This document shows, one piece after another, positions 16,770 through 24,354 of a stretch of DNA of 64,000 nt. This DNA comes from DASQZK01 sp963732905 (lineage in GTDB: Bacteria; Bacteroidota; Bacteroidia; Bacteroidales; GCA-2748055). The notes under the pieces are model-generated. The model was given only the letters and a program-made list of their open reading frames with translations, was not told the origin of the DNA and made no database searches. Positions within the stretch are counted from its first letter, which is position 1. Every line of letters begins with the position of its first letter. A program made the translations under genes and the position numbers. Location of the stretch: assembly GCA_963732905.1 (NCBI GenBank), contig CAVTBM010000010.1, forward strand, positions 124,001 through 188,000, read 5' to 3'.

Positions 16770-17521
16770 ATAAAAACAGGGAGTTTAACAGTAGTTTTCA
16801 GGGATAAATTGCAGCAAAATTGGTATATCAAGTACAACATTTTTAGTAACAGTATATATGGTAATACAATCAAGGGGAAATTTTTGACATCCGGAGCAAG
16901 AAATTACAGGCTGTCCGGTTCAGGCCTTATCGCAGGAAGGGAGACAAAAAAAATCAGGACGGGCAGAAAAAAACCTTTCACCCACGCTGATATTTTATCC
17001 AAAAACACATTAAGGGTAAACCGGGGGCATGGGGGAACCGGTTTTAATTTGGGTTCGCGATGAGTCCTGCACCGGGGTTTCCGGGCTGAAGACTGTTTAA
17101 CTGCTGTAAAACATAGCGGAGGTACGCTGATTTTTCGGTGGGGCGGGCCATTAAGGGTGGCGGGTGGGGGGTGGGACCCCGTTAAATATAAGATCTCATA
17201 AGTACTATATAGCCTTCCCCCAACCCTCAATATTTTCAAAATTTAAAGAAGGGTTGTCACTGACCTCCGCCTGATACTGTTATTAGACTGTAAATCATCG
17301 ATGTCAGGTTAAACAAAAGGTAACGAACTCCCTGCAGGGTGCCGTGTTTAATGTCGTCCATTGTTTAAAAGAAAAAAGGCTCCCTTCTGTCTTTTTCCCG
17401 CAAACTTCTGTAGATACTGTTCCCGTAAATAAAAATTCTGCTATTTTTACAATCCCTGAACAGGGGAGGGGATGATTTCCCGTTCGTCTGCAGGTGAAAA
17501 CGAAAACAAACCAAACTAAAC
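16770..17521. other. Divergent intergenic region, about 750 bp
   Basis: It lies between the leftward ADP-ribosylglycohydrolase gene and the rightward M14-like genes. It includes a G-rich stretch around 17140-17180 and an AT-rich run before the M14-like start. The open frames here have no family-like motif, no signal peptide and odd composition. No RNA structure is recognised. Confidence 0.4.
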
Positions 17522-19111
17522 ATGAAAGTCATTTCTTTAGTGTTGTCCGGATGCTTATGGACTGGCAGCATTCTTTCAGCCCAGTATCCCACTCCGGACG
17601 AAACCGGAAAACGTATTCAGGATCTTGGCAGTCATCAAAACATGTCGGTGTCTGTTCTTACCCGTACCGTCGGGGGCAACGATATTTTTGTTATCACGGC
17701 CGGCGAGGGTAAAACAGAGGAAAAACCGGCGGTCGCAGTGATCGGCGGGGTGACAGGCACAGCCAGGTATTCCGTTGAGATGGTCCTTCGGATGGCAGAA
17801 AAACTTGCTGCATCGAAAGTCGGACTGATGAATAACGTCACTTTTTATTTCTTTCCGGATATGTCTCCGGATGCCGGCGCCGGATATTTTTCATCACCCC
17901 GCTGTGAACGTTTGGAAAATGCCACCCCTGTTGATGATGACCGGGACGGAAAGACCGATGAAGACGGATACGACGATCTGAACCACGATGGCATGATCAC
18001 CTGGATGCGGATCCGTGATACCATAGCAGGTGAATGGATCGTTCATCCCGGGAACCCTGATATCATGATCAAAGCCGATCCTTCTAAAAATGAGAAAGGA
18101 CAATATATCCTCATGCGGGAAGGCTTCGACAATGATCATGACGGGGAGATCAATGAAGACAGCGACGGAGGTGTGATCTTCAATAAGAATTTCAGTTTTA
18201 ATTACCCCGGCTTCACACATGGCTCAGGTATCAATACCATGTCTGAGAATGAAACCAGGGCACTGGCCAAATTTCTTTTCGACCACTGGAACATATTCGC
18301 CGTCCTGGCGATCGGTCCGGATAATAACCTGACAGGGTATAACGATCTGAAGGCAGACCTCATTGATAAATCGATACCTTCGGCTGTAAGCAGCCCCGAT
18401 AAACCTTATTTTGAGAAGGTAGTCATGATTTACAATGAGGCTGTGAATCTTCCGGAGAAAACCGTCAGCCAGCCATCGGGAGGCAACCTGCTCTCATGGG
18501 CTTATTTTGACTATAACCGCTTTGCTTTCAGTACACCAGCCTGGTCTGTTCCCAAAGCAAAAGATGACCGTGGATCGGCAGAGTACGATTACCTTGAATG
18601 GAAAGGCAGCAGTGATGATAGTAACGATGTTGTAAAATGGGAACCTGTGGATCATCCCGACATGAAAGGGAAGACTGTTGAAGTAGGAGGACTGAAACCA
18701 TTTGTGGTTTCCAATCCCCCGGTTTCTGCCATGGATAGCCTGGCAGACATGCATTTCAATTTCCTGACTTCACTTGCGGCTCTTCATCCTGCACTGACCA
18801 TCCGTGTCAACAAGTTGATCACTCGCGGAGATGATATTTTCCAGGTTGAAGCAGAGATCACCAATTCGGGGGGGCTTCCCACCATGACCCAATTGGCTGA
18901 AAATTCACGATGGGTTAAAAAGATAAGGGTTGAGATGAAAACCGGTTCGGGTAACGAACTCTCCGGAGGACAGAGAGTTTTTCTGTTTGATCGTCTGGAT
19001 CCGGGCGAAACAAAAAAACTGATCTGGATTATTAAAGGCAGGGGTAAGGCTACCCTTTCTGCCGGCTCCCCACAGACAGGATTCTCTGACCGGATTATTG
19101 AACTTAATTAA
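17522..19111 (+). CDS. M14 carboxypeptidase homologue lacking zinc ligands (pseudopeptidase)
   Basis: This 529-residue protein has a signal peptide (MKVISLVLSGCLWTGSILSAQ) and an M14-like domain clearly related to the protein encoded immediately downstream. In the neighbour the first zinc pair is GNIHSNEIQGSE. Here the aligned segment is GGVTGTARYSVE, so His becomes Thr and Glu becomes Ala. The third ligand (AQSYHNFGG) is replaced by LAIGPDNN. It keeps the Asp-rich calcium-type inserts VDDDRDGKTDEDGYDD and DNDHDGEINEDSDG. It should not have M14 peptidase activity and may bind peptide or partner with the active copy. The C-terminal ~100 residues look like a beta-sandwich (IRVNKLITRGDDIFQVEAEI). 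The next gene starts 4 bp later. Confidence 0.85.
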   Translation: MKVISLVLSGCLWTGSILSAQYPTPDETGKRIQDLGSHQNMSVSVLTRTVGGNDIFVITAGEGKTEEKPAVAVIGGVTGTARYSVEMVLRMAEKLAASKVGLMNNVTFYFFPDMSPDAGAGYFSSPRCERLENATPVDDDRDGKTDEDGYDDLNHDGMITWMRIRDTIAGEWIVHPGNPDIMIKADPSKNEKGQYILMREGFDNDHDGEINEDSDGGVIFNKNFSFNYPGFTHGSGINTMSENETRALAKFLFDHWNIFAVLAIGPDNNLTGYNDLKADLIDKSIPSAVSSPDKPYFEKVVMIYNEAVNLPEKTVSQPSGGNLLSWAYFDYNRFAFSTPAWSVPKAKDDRGSAEYDYLEWKGSSDDSNDVVKWEPVDHPDMKGKTVEVGGLKPFVVSNPPVSAMDSLADMHFNFLTSLAALHPALTIRVNKLITRGDDIFQVEAEITNSGGLPTMTQLAENSRWVKKIRVEMKTGSGNELSGGQRVFLFDRLDPGETKKLIWIIKGRGKATLSAGSPQTGFSDRIIELN

Positions 19112-19115
19112 TTCA

Positions 19116-20855
19116 ATGGCTATGAAAACAAAGGCTTTCATAATTATATTACTCTGTATTTTCCCGTTTTTTCTTCAGGCTCAGAAGGTTTCCGATTTTT
19201 TTAAGGGGGCGGGCTCCCCGGTCAATCCGAAGGTAAATATTACCTGGAACAGGTACTATACCTATGAAGGCTTGACCCGTCTATGCCAGGAAATTGCCGT
19301 AGCATACCCCGGCCTGGCGCGGCTCGAATCCATTGGAAAATCATACCAGGGACGGGATATATGGGCGCTGACGATTACCAGCTTCAGGAACGGAAAACCT
19401 GAAGACAAGCCGGGATTTTATATCGACGGCAACATCCATTCGAATGAAATTCAAGGCTCTGAAGTTGCATTGTACACCGCCTGGTACCTGACCGAAAACT
19501 ACGGGAAGGTTGACTTCATCACTTCGCTATTGAATGATAAAGTGTTTTATATCGTTCCGACGATCAATCCGGACGCCCGTGAGAACTTCATGCTTGCTCC
19601 CAATAATGCCAACTCTCCGCGTTCAGGCCTGATACCGGTTGATGATGACCGTGACGGCTTGTACAACGAAGATGGCTTTGACGATCTTGACGGCGACGGG
19701 AACATAACCATGATGCGGCGAAAGAATCCGCAAGGCAAATGGATCGTTGACCCCCAGGACTCCCGCCGGATGATCCGAGTTGCGAACGATGAATTTGGCG
19801 ATTATGAGATACTGGGCTACGAGGGCATCGACAATGACGGCGACGGCCAGGTTAATGAAGACCCGGAAGGGTATTACGATCCAAATCGTGACTGGGCTTT
19901 CAACTGGCAGCCTGATTATGTACAGCGCGGTGCTCTGCCTTATCCTTTTTATACCCCTGAGAATAAGGCGGTCCACGATTTTGTTATTGCACATCCGAAT
20001 ATCGCGGGTGCACAGTCGTACCATAATTTCGGAGGGATGGTCCTGAGAGGTCCGGCCCAGAAAGATTACCAGGAAACCTATTCCATGGAGGACGAGAATG
20101 TTCTGAGCACCATCGGGGAAACTGGTGAAAAAATCATTCCCGGATACAAGTACTTTGTCCTTTGGAAAGACCTATACCCGGCTTATGGCAGCGAAATGGA
20201 CTGGTTTTATGGCTCCAGAGGGATTTATGTTTTCTCCAATGAGTTGTTCTCGAATTTTGAATATTTCGGGAAGGAAACCGAAGACCGTCAGAAAGTACAG
20301 GATGAACAATATGATTTCAGCCGGTTCCTGTTATTTGGTGATGCCTTTGTACCATGGCACCCCTATCACCATCCGCAGTTTGGCGACATTGAGATCGGGG
20401 GATTTGCGAAAAACTTCGGCAGGCCCCACCCGGGCTTCCTGCTTGAAGCAGATGCCCATCGAAACATGGCTTTTACATTATACCATGCTTACAACACACC
20501 GGAATTACGCATCGATACCATCGAAGTGAAAGATGCCGGAAAAGGACTTAGTGAAATCACCGTTTCAGTAGTCAACGGAAGGTTGTCTCCCACACGCTCG
20601 GGACAGGACCGGGAGCACAATATAGATCCGGATGACCGGATATCCATCTCCGGTACCGAAGCCCTTGCAAAAATGATTGTAACCGACGAAAGTCTGAATC
20701 TTACTGAAGTGCAGAACGGGGATCCATCGGTTATAAACATCGCATCCATCCCGGGAATGTCAGTGATGAAGGTCAGGTGGATTGTCAGGAAATCAAAACA
20801 TTTTACGGTTACCGTACAAAGTGTTAAAGGGGGTAAAATAATAGCGGAAAGATGA
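19116..20855 (+). CDS. M14 family zinc carboxypeptidase, secreted
   Basis: It starts at ATG 19116 or 19122 (MKTKAFIIILLCIFPFFLQAQ signal peptide); a TTG further upstream is unlikely. The ~579-residue protein has the M14 zinc ligands His108 and Glu111 in GNIHSNEIQGSE, and His in GAQSYHNFGGMV. NPDAREN corresponds to the substrate-binding Asn/Arg block, and a Glu near FLLEADAHRNMAF is a candidate catalytic base. Asp-rich loops (VDDDRDGLYNEDGFDDLDGDG, shown here in part) resemble calcium-binding thrombospondin-type or EF-like turns. It trims C-terminal residues from peptides in the periplasm or outside. The upstream gene is an inactive paralogue 4 bp away, so both are made together. Confidence 0.9.
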   Translation: MAMKTKAFIIILLCIFPFFLQAQKVSDFFKGAGSPVNPKVNITWNRYYTYEGLTRLCQEIAVAYPGLARLESIGKSYQGRDIWALTITSFRNGKPEDKPGFYIDGNIHSNEIQGSEVALYTAWYLTENYGKVDFITSLLNDKVFYIVPTINPDARENFMLAPNNANSPRSGLIPVDDDRDGLYNEDGFDDLDGDGNITMMRRKNPQGKWIVDPQDSRRMIRVANDEFGDYEILGYEGIDNDGDGQVNEDPEGYYDPNRDWAFNWQPDYVQRGALPYPFYTPENKAVHDFVIAHPNIAGAQSYHNFGGMVLRGPAQKDYQETYSMEDENVLSTIGETGEKIIPGYKYFVLWKDLYPAYGSEMDWFYGSRGIYVFSNELFSNFEYFGKETEDRQKVQDEQYDFSRFLLFGDAFVPWHPYHHPQFGDIEIGGFAKNFGRPHPGFLLEADAHRNMAFTLYHAYNTPELRIDTIEVKDAGKGLSEITVSVVNGRLSPTRSGQDREHNIDPDDRISISGTEALAKMIVTDESLNLTEVQNGDPSVINIASIPGMSVMKVRWIVRKSKHFTVTVQSVKGGKIIAER

Positions 20856-20998
20856 AGTTATAATATAGACTTTTATTAAGTATCAGTTTTGTTTTCAGAG
20901 AATTTGCGAATATTCCTTAACTTCGTGAGCCCTGAATCCTGCTGTTGATTGATCTTAAAAATCTTTTTCCGGCAGGCGGATGCAAAAATGACAGAGAG

Positions 20999-22204
20999 AT
21001 GAAACTTGGAATATTAAGGGAAACGAAAATTCCTCCTGACAGGAGGGTACCCCTGACACCTGCCCATTGCCGGCAGATCATGGATGGATATCGGGGTACG
21101 GAAATTTTTATTCAGCCCTATGGCTTCAGGGCTTTTACCGACGATGAATACCGGTCGGCCGGAATTATCCTGAAGGAGGATCTGAAAGATTGTGATATCC
21201 TGATGGGAGTAAAGGAGGTTGCCCTCGATGCCTTACTGGAAGGCAAAACCTACCTGTTCTTCTCCCATACGGCTAAAAAGCAAAGCCAGAACAGGGAACT
21301 GCTCCGGTCAGTTCTTGAAAAGAAAATTACCCTCATCGATTATGAATACCTGACAACAGATGATAATGTCAGGGTAGTGGCTTTTGGCAGGTGGGCCGGA
21401 ATTGTCGGAGCCTATAACGGACTGAATGCCTATGGACGGAGGTACCAAAAATTTGAACTTAAACCTGCATGGAAATGCCGTGACAAAAATGAACTGTTCC
21501 AGCAGTTAAAATCAGTAAATCCGGGAATGGTCAGAATTCTGATCACTGGTGGCGGACGTGTGGCTCAGGGTGCTATGGAAACCCTTATTGCGGCGGGAAT
21601 AAAAAAGGTGACGGTGGAAGAGTTTGCCCGCAACCATGTAAAAGAACCGGTATACGCCCAGCTTGACCCCTGGCATTATGTGAAAAGACTCGACGGCCAG
21701 GATTTCGAGCTCGATCATTTTTTCCATTTTCCTGAAGAGTATGAGACAACATTTTTACCCTATACACGTATTACCGACCTCCTCATTGCATGCCATTTCT
21801 GGGATCCGCGGTCACCGGTGTTCATGACCAGGGAAGACATGAGAAGACCGGATTTCAGGATCAGGGTTATCGCTGATGTCAGCTGCGATATTAACGGACC
21901 CATTCCATCTACACTAAGATCTTCCTCCATTGCCAATCCCCTCTATGGCTACGATCCGGTAAGGGAGGAAGAAGGAGATGCATTTTCTCACGGGAATATT
22001 ACGGTAATGGCTGTCGATAACCTGCCTGGCGAACTTCCGAGGGATTCTTCTGAAGAATTTGGGAATAAGCTTATACAGGAAGTCATACCCTACATGCTTC
22101 ACGAGAAGGCAGGGCAACTCATTGAAAGAGCCGTCATCACCAGGGACGGACAATTGACTGGGTCATTCGCTTACCTGGAAGATTTTGTAAACGGAATTGA
22201 ATAG
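20999..22204 (+). CDS. AlaDH/PNT-family dehydrogenase, saccharopine dehydrogenase-like
   Basis: The ATG at 20999 (MKLGILRETKIPPDRRVPLTP) is the natural start, since the family begins with exactly such a motif. A TTG extension of 18 codons is rejected. The 401-residue protein has the AlaDH/PNT N-terminal domain (RRVPLTPAHCRQI), the GRWAGIVGAYNGLNAYGRR segment, a Rossmann motif VRILITGGGRVAQGAMETL, and ADVSCDINGPIPST near the active site. This pattern fits the NAD-dependent lysine-forming saccharopine dehydrogenase branch better than alanine dehydrogenase. Inference: it acts in lysine or related amino-acid oxidation. It stands alone and converges on rpe. Confidence 0.78.
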   Translation: MKLGILRETKIPPDRRVPLTPAHCRQIMDGYRGTEIFIQPYGFRAFTDDEYRSAGIILKEDLKDCDILMGVKEVALDALLEGKTYLFFSHTAKKQSQNRELLRSVLEKKITLIDYEYLTTDDNVRVVAFGRWAGIVGAYNGLNAYGRRYQKFELKPAWKCRDKNELFQQLKSVNPGMVRILITGGGRVAQGAMETLIAAGIKKVTVEEFARNHVKEPVYAQLDPWHYVKRLDGQDFELDHFFHFPEEYETTFLPYTRITDLLIACHFWDPRSPVFMTREDMRRPDFRIRVIADVSCDINGPIPSTLRSSSIANPLYGYDPVREEEGDAFSHGNITVMAVDNLPGELPRDSSEEFGNKLIQEVIPYMLHEKAGQLIERAVITRDGQLTGSFAYLEDFVNGIE

Positions 22205-22236
22205 GGGTACCGGTTTTTCACTATCTTACCTTGTTC

Positions 22237-22265
22237 TGCCGGGGTAGAGAGAACTTAACCCGGCA
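22237..22265. terminator. Weak hairpin between convergent genes
   Basis: TGCCGGG (22237-22243) and CCCGGCA (22259-22265) form a 7-bp perfect stem between the AlaDH/PNT gene and the end of rpe. No U-run follows on either strand, so it is only a possible termination or RNA-stability element. Confidence 0.35.
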
Positions 22266-22288
22266 AGGCCAGGGCACATGAAAATGTC

Positions 22289-22945
22289 TCAGGAATGTTT
22301 GAACTGACGGATCATGTCAGACGGGTTATCTGCTGAGAAAATAGAACTTCCGATCACGAAAACATCTGTTCCCGCCTGAATGAGGGCTTTGATATTCCCG
22401 GAGTTAACACCTCCATCTACCTCAATCAGAGTCTGTAGACTTCTTCCGGTAATCATCTTCTTCAGCTTCCTGATCTTTTCGTATGTGGTGTCGATAAATT
22501 CCTGTCCGCCAAAACCCGGATTAACCGACATGATCAGAACCATATACAGGTCGGGCAGGATCTCTTCGAGGAAGGATACAGGTGTATGAGGATTAACCAC
22601 TACGGAAGGCGTCATTCCCAGTTCCCTGATACGCTGTACTGTTCGGTGAAGATGCGGGCAGGTCTCAAAATGGACGGTGAGGTTGTCGGCGCCGGCTTCC
22701 CTGAACCTATCGAGATAGCGGTCGGGATCTGTAATCATGAGGTGAACATCGAGGGGCTTGCGGGCAATGGATTTGATCTGCTTTATAACCGGAAATCCAA
22801 ACGAAATATTCGGCACAAAATATCCGTCCATAATATCAAGATGGATCATGTCGGCTTCACTCTCGTTAACCATTTCGATAGCTTCTCCCAGCTTCAGGAA
22901 ATTGGCGTTAAGGATGGATGGCGCAATGATGGGCATAACAGTCAT
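22289..22945 (-). CDS. rpe: Ribulose-phosphate 3-epimerase
   Basis: The 218-residue TIM-barrel enzyme interconverts ribulose-5-phosphate and xylulose-5-phosphate in the pentose phosphate pathway. Signatures are IAPSILNANFLKLGEAIEMV, the metal-site block MIHLDIMDGYFVPNISFG, DVHLMITDP, LIMSVNPGFGGQEF and the C-terminal EVDGGVNSGNIKALIQAG. Length is typical (about 220). The start MTVMPIIAPS is used here; MPIIAPS three codons in is equally plausible. It lies 87 bp downstream of rpoD on the same strand, and a strong palindrome in that gap looks like the rpoD terminator. Expression may therefore depend on readthrough or on its own promoter. Confidence 0.97.
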   Translation of the reverse strand: MTVMPIIAPSILNANFLKLGEAIEMVNESEADMIHLDIMDGYFVPNISFGFPVIKQIKSIARKPLDVHLMITDPDRYLDRFREAGADNLTVHFETCPHLHRTVQRIRELGMTPSVVVNPHTPVSFLEEILPDLYMVLIMSVNPGFGGQEFIDTTYEKIRKLKKMITGRSLQTLIEVDGGVNSGNIKALIQAGTDVFVIGSSIFSADNPSDMIRQFKHS

Positions 22946-22959
22946 ATTTTTTTCCCCTG

Positions 22960-22998
22960 AAAAGAAAACGGGGTTTAAACAAAATTTGTTTAAACCCC
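22960..22998 (-). terminator. rpoD terminator immediately upstream of rpe
   Basis: A perfect 29-nt inverted repeat (GGGGTTTAAACAAA, one base, TTTGTTTAAACCCC) spans 22970-22998. On the minus strand it is followed by GTTTTCTTTTC, a U-rich tail. It ends 24 bp from the rpe start codon, so it can stop rpoD transcripts or sit in the rpe leader. Confidence 0.7.
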
Positions 22999-23032
22999 AA
23001 ATTTAAGCATATATCATGGAAGTGCAGTCAGA

Positions 23033-23896
23033 TCAGCCCAGATAAGTTTTCAGGATTTTACTTCTGGTTGTGTGCTTGAGCCGTTTGATGGCTTTTTCTT
23101 TTATCTGTCTGACACGTTCACGGGTAAGGTTGAATTCCTCACCAATTTCTTCGAGCGTATGAGGGTGTTTTCCGTTAAGTCCGAAATAGAGCCGGATAAT
23201 ACTTGCCTCACGGTATGTCAGCGTGGAAAGGGCACGCTCAATTTCCTTACGCAGCGATTCATTGAGCAGTTCCTTATCGGGACTGGGTGTATCCGAGTTG
23301 AGCAGGACATCATAGAGATTGCCTTCTTCTCCCTCCTGAAGCGGGGCATCCATAGAAACATGTCTGCCTGAAGAACGGATGGCATCCTTGATGTCGTCAG
23401 GGGCAAGCTCCATGGCCTGGGCAATCTCAAGAATGGTTGGCTCCCGTTCGAAAGCCTGTTCAAGCTCATTGAAGGTTTTGTTGATTTTATTGATAGATCC
23501 AATTTTATTCAGCGGCAGTCTCACAATTCTCGCCTGTTCGGCCAATGCCTGCAAAATGGATTGCCGGATCCACCAAACGGCGTAAGAGATAAATTTAAAT
23601 CCACGCGTTTCATCAAAACGCTGGGCTGCCTTGATCAGTCCAAGATTTCCCTCATTGATCAGATCGGGCAGACTAAGACCCTGGTTCTGATATTGCTTTG
23701 CCACAGAAACTACAAAACGAAGGTTAGACTTGATAAGCTTCTCGAGAGCCTCCCTGTCCCCTCTTCTGATACGGCGCGCAAGTTCTACTTCTTCCTCAGC
23801 TGTAATCAGATCAACCTTACCAATCTCATGCAGATACTTGTCAAGCGATGGAGTTTCCCGGTTGGTGACCTGTTTAATGATTTTGAGTTGTCTCAT
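23033..23896 (-). CDS. rpoD: Primary sigma factor (RpoD/SigA, Bacteroidota type)
   Basis: The 287-residue sigma-70 factor directs RNA polymerase to housekeeping promoters. It has region 1.2 (YLHEIGKVDLITAEEEVELA), region 2 (LRFVVSVAKQYQ, LPDLINEGNLGLIKAAQRFD, FKFISYAVWWIRQSILQALA), region 3 (NKINKTFNELEQAFEREPTI) and region 4 (HTLEEIGEEFNLTRERVRQI helix-turn-helix). It lacks region 1.1 and is short, as in the Bacteroidota primary sigma. That fits the TAnnTTTG promoters found in this window. The nearest downstream gene is rpe. Upstream is a 458-bp divergent spacer shared with rho. Confidence 0.97.
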   Translation of the reverse strand: MRQLKIIKQVTNRETPSLDKYLHEIGKVDLITAEEEVELARRIRRGDREALEKLIKSNLRFVVSVAKQYQNQGLSLPDLINEGNLGLIKAAQRFDETRGFKFISYAVWWIRQSILQALAEQARIVRLPLNKIGSINKINKTFNELEQAFEREPTILEIAQAMELAPDDIKDAIRSSGRHVSMDAPLQEGEEGNLYDVLLNSDTPSPDKELLNESLRKEIERALSTLTYREASIIRLYFGLNGKHPHTLEEIGEEFNLTRERVRQIKEKAIKRLKHTTRSKILKTYLG

Positions 23897-24354
23897 TGTG
23901 GACGGGTTAGTATATATAAATCATATGGTTAGAATTCAGGGATTGTTTCAGTCTAAAAATAGTAATTCATTTGTAAAAAGAAGGAGTTTAACTCCTGTTT
24001 CTTAAACAAAAATGCAGGTATTCTTGTTCAGCTACCGGAAGTCACCATTAACACTGTCAAAAGTTCAATAAGTCTGCATCTTATCCTTCCTGATCTAAAA
24101 GTAGATATGTTTTTTGTTTATTTAACTTCCTGTGTTCTAAATTATGATGAATTATTTGGTAAAATTGACGAAATCAGTTATATTTGCATGGAAATTCAAT
24201 CCCCAGAATTAACTTCTCAAGTAATTCCCTGATTTCACCAAGCCAATTTTTTATTTACGCGAGAGATTAAAGTTATTTTGAGATACTTATTATATCAGGT
24301 TAATATCATTTTATTTACTTATCTTATTTCTAATTAATTTCCTTTAATAAACTT
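23897..24354. other. Divergent rpoD-rho intergenic region, 458 bp
   Basis: This AT-rich spacer contains the rho promoter (24155-24186) and a long rho leader of ~160 bases. A 15-bp inverted repeat AGGAGTTTAACTCCT lies at 23982-23996, 86 bp upstream of the rpoD start. I find no full promoter match for rpoD on the minus strand and no coding frame. Confidence 0.5.
24155..24186 (+). promoter_or_regulatory. Promoter of rho
   Basis: TTTG (24155-24158), 20 bases, then TATATTTG (24179-24186) gives TTTG-N20-TAnnTTTG, the full Bacteroidota consensus. Transcription should begin near 24192. The rho mRNA then has a ~160-nt, U/A-rich leader, which is long enough for Rho to bind its own message. Confidence 0.7.

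Noticed and set aside
16809..17239. Two overlapping open frames in the gap before the M14-like genes
   Set aside because: Compositionally odd, no signal or motif on either strand; the region looks noncoding.
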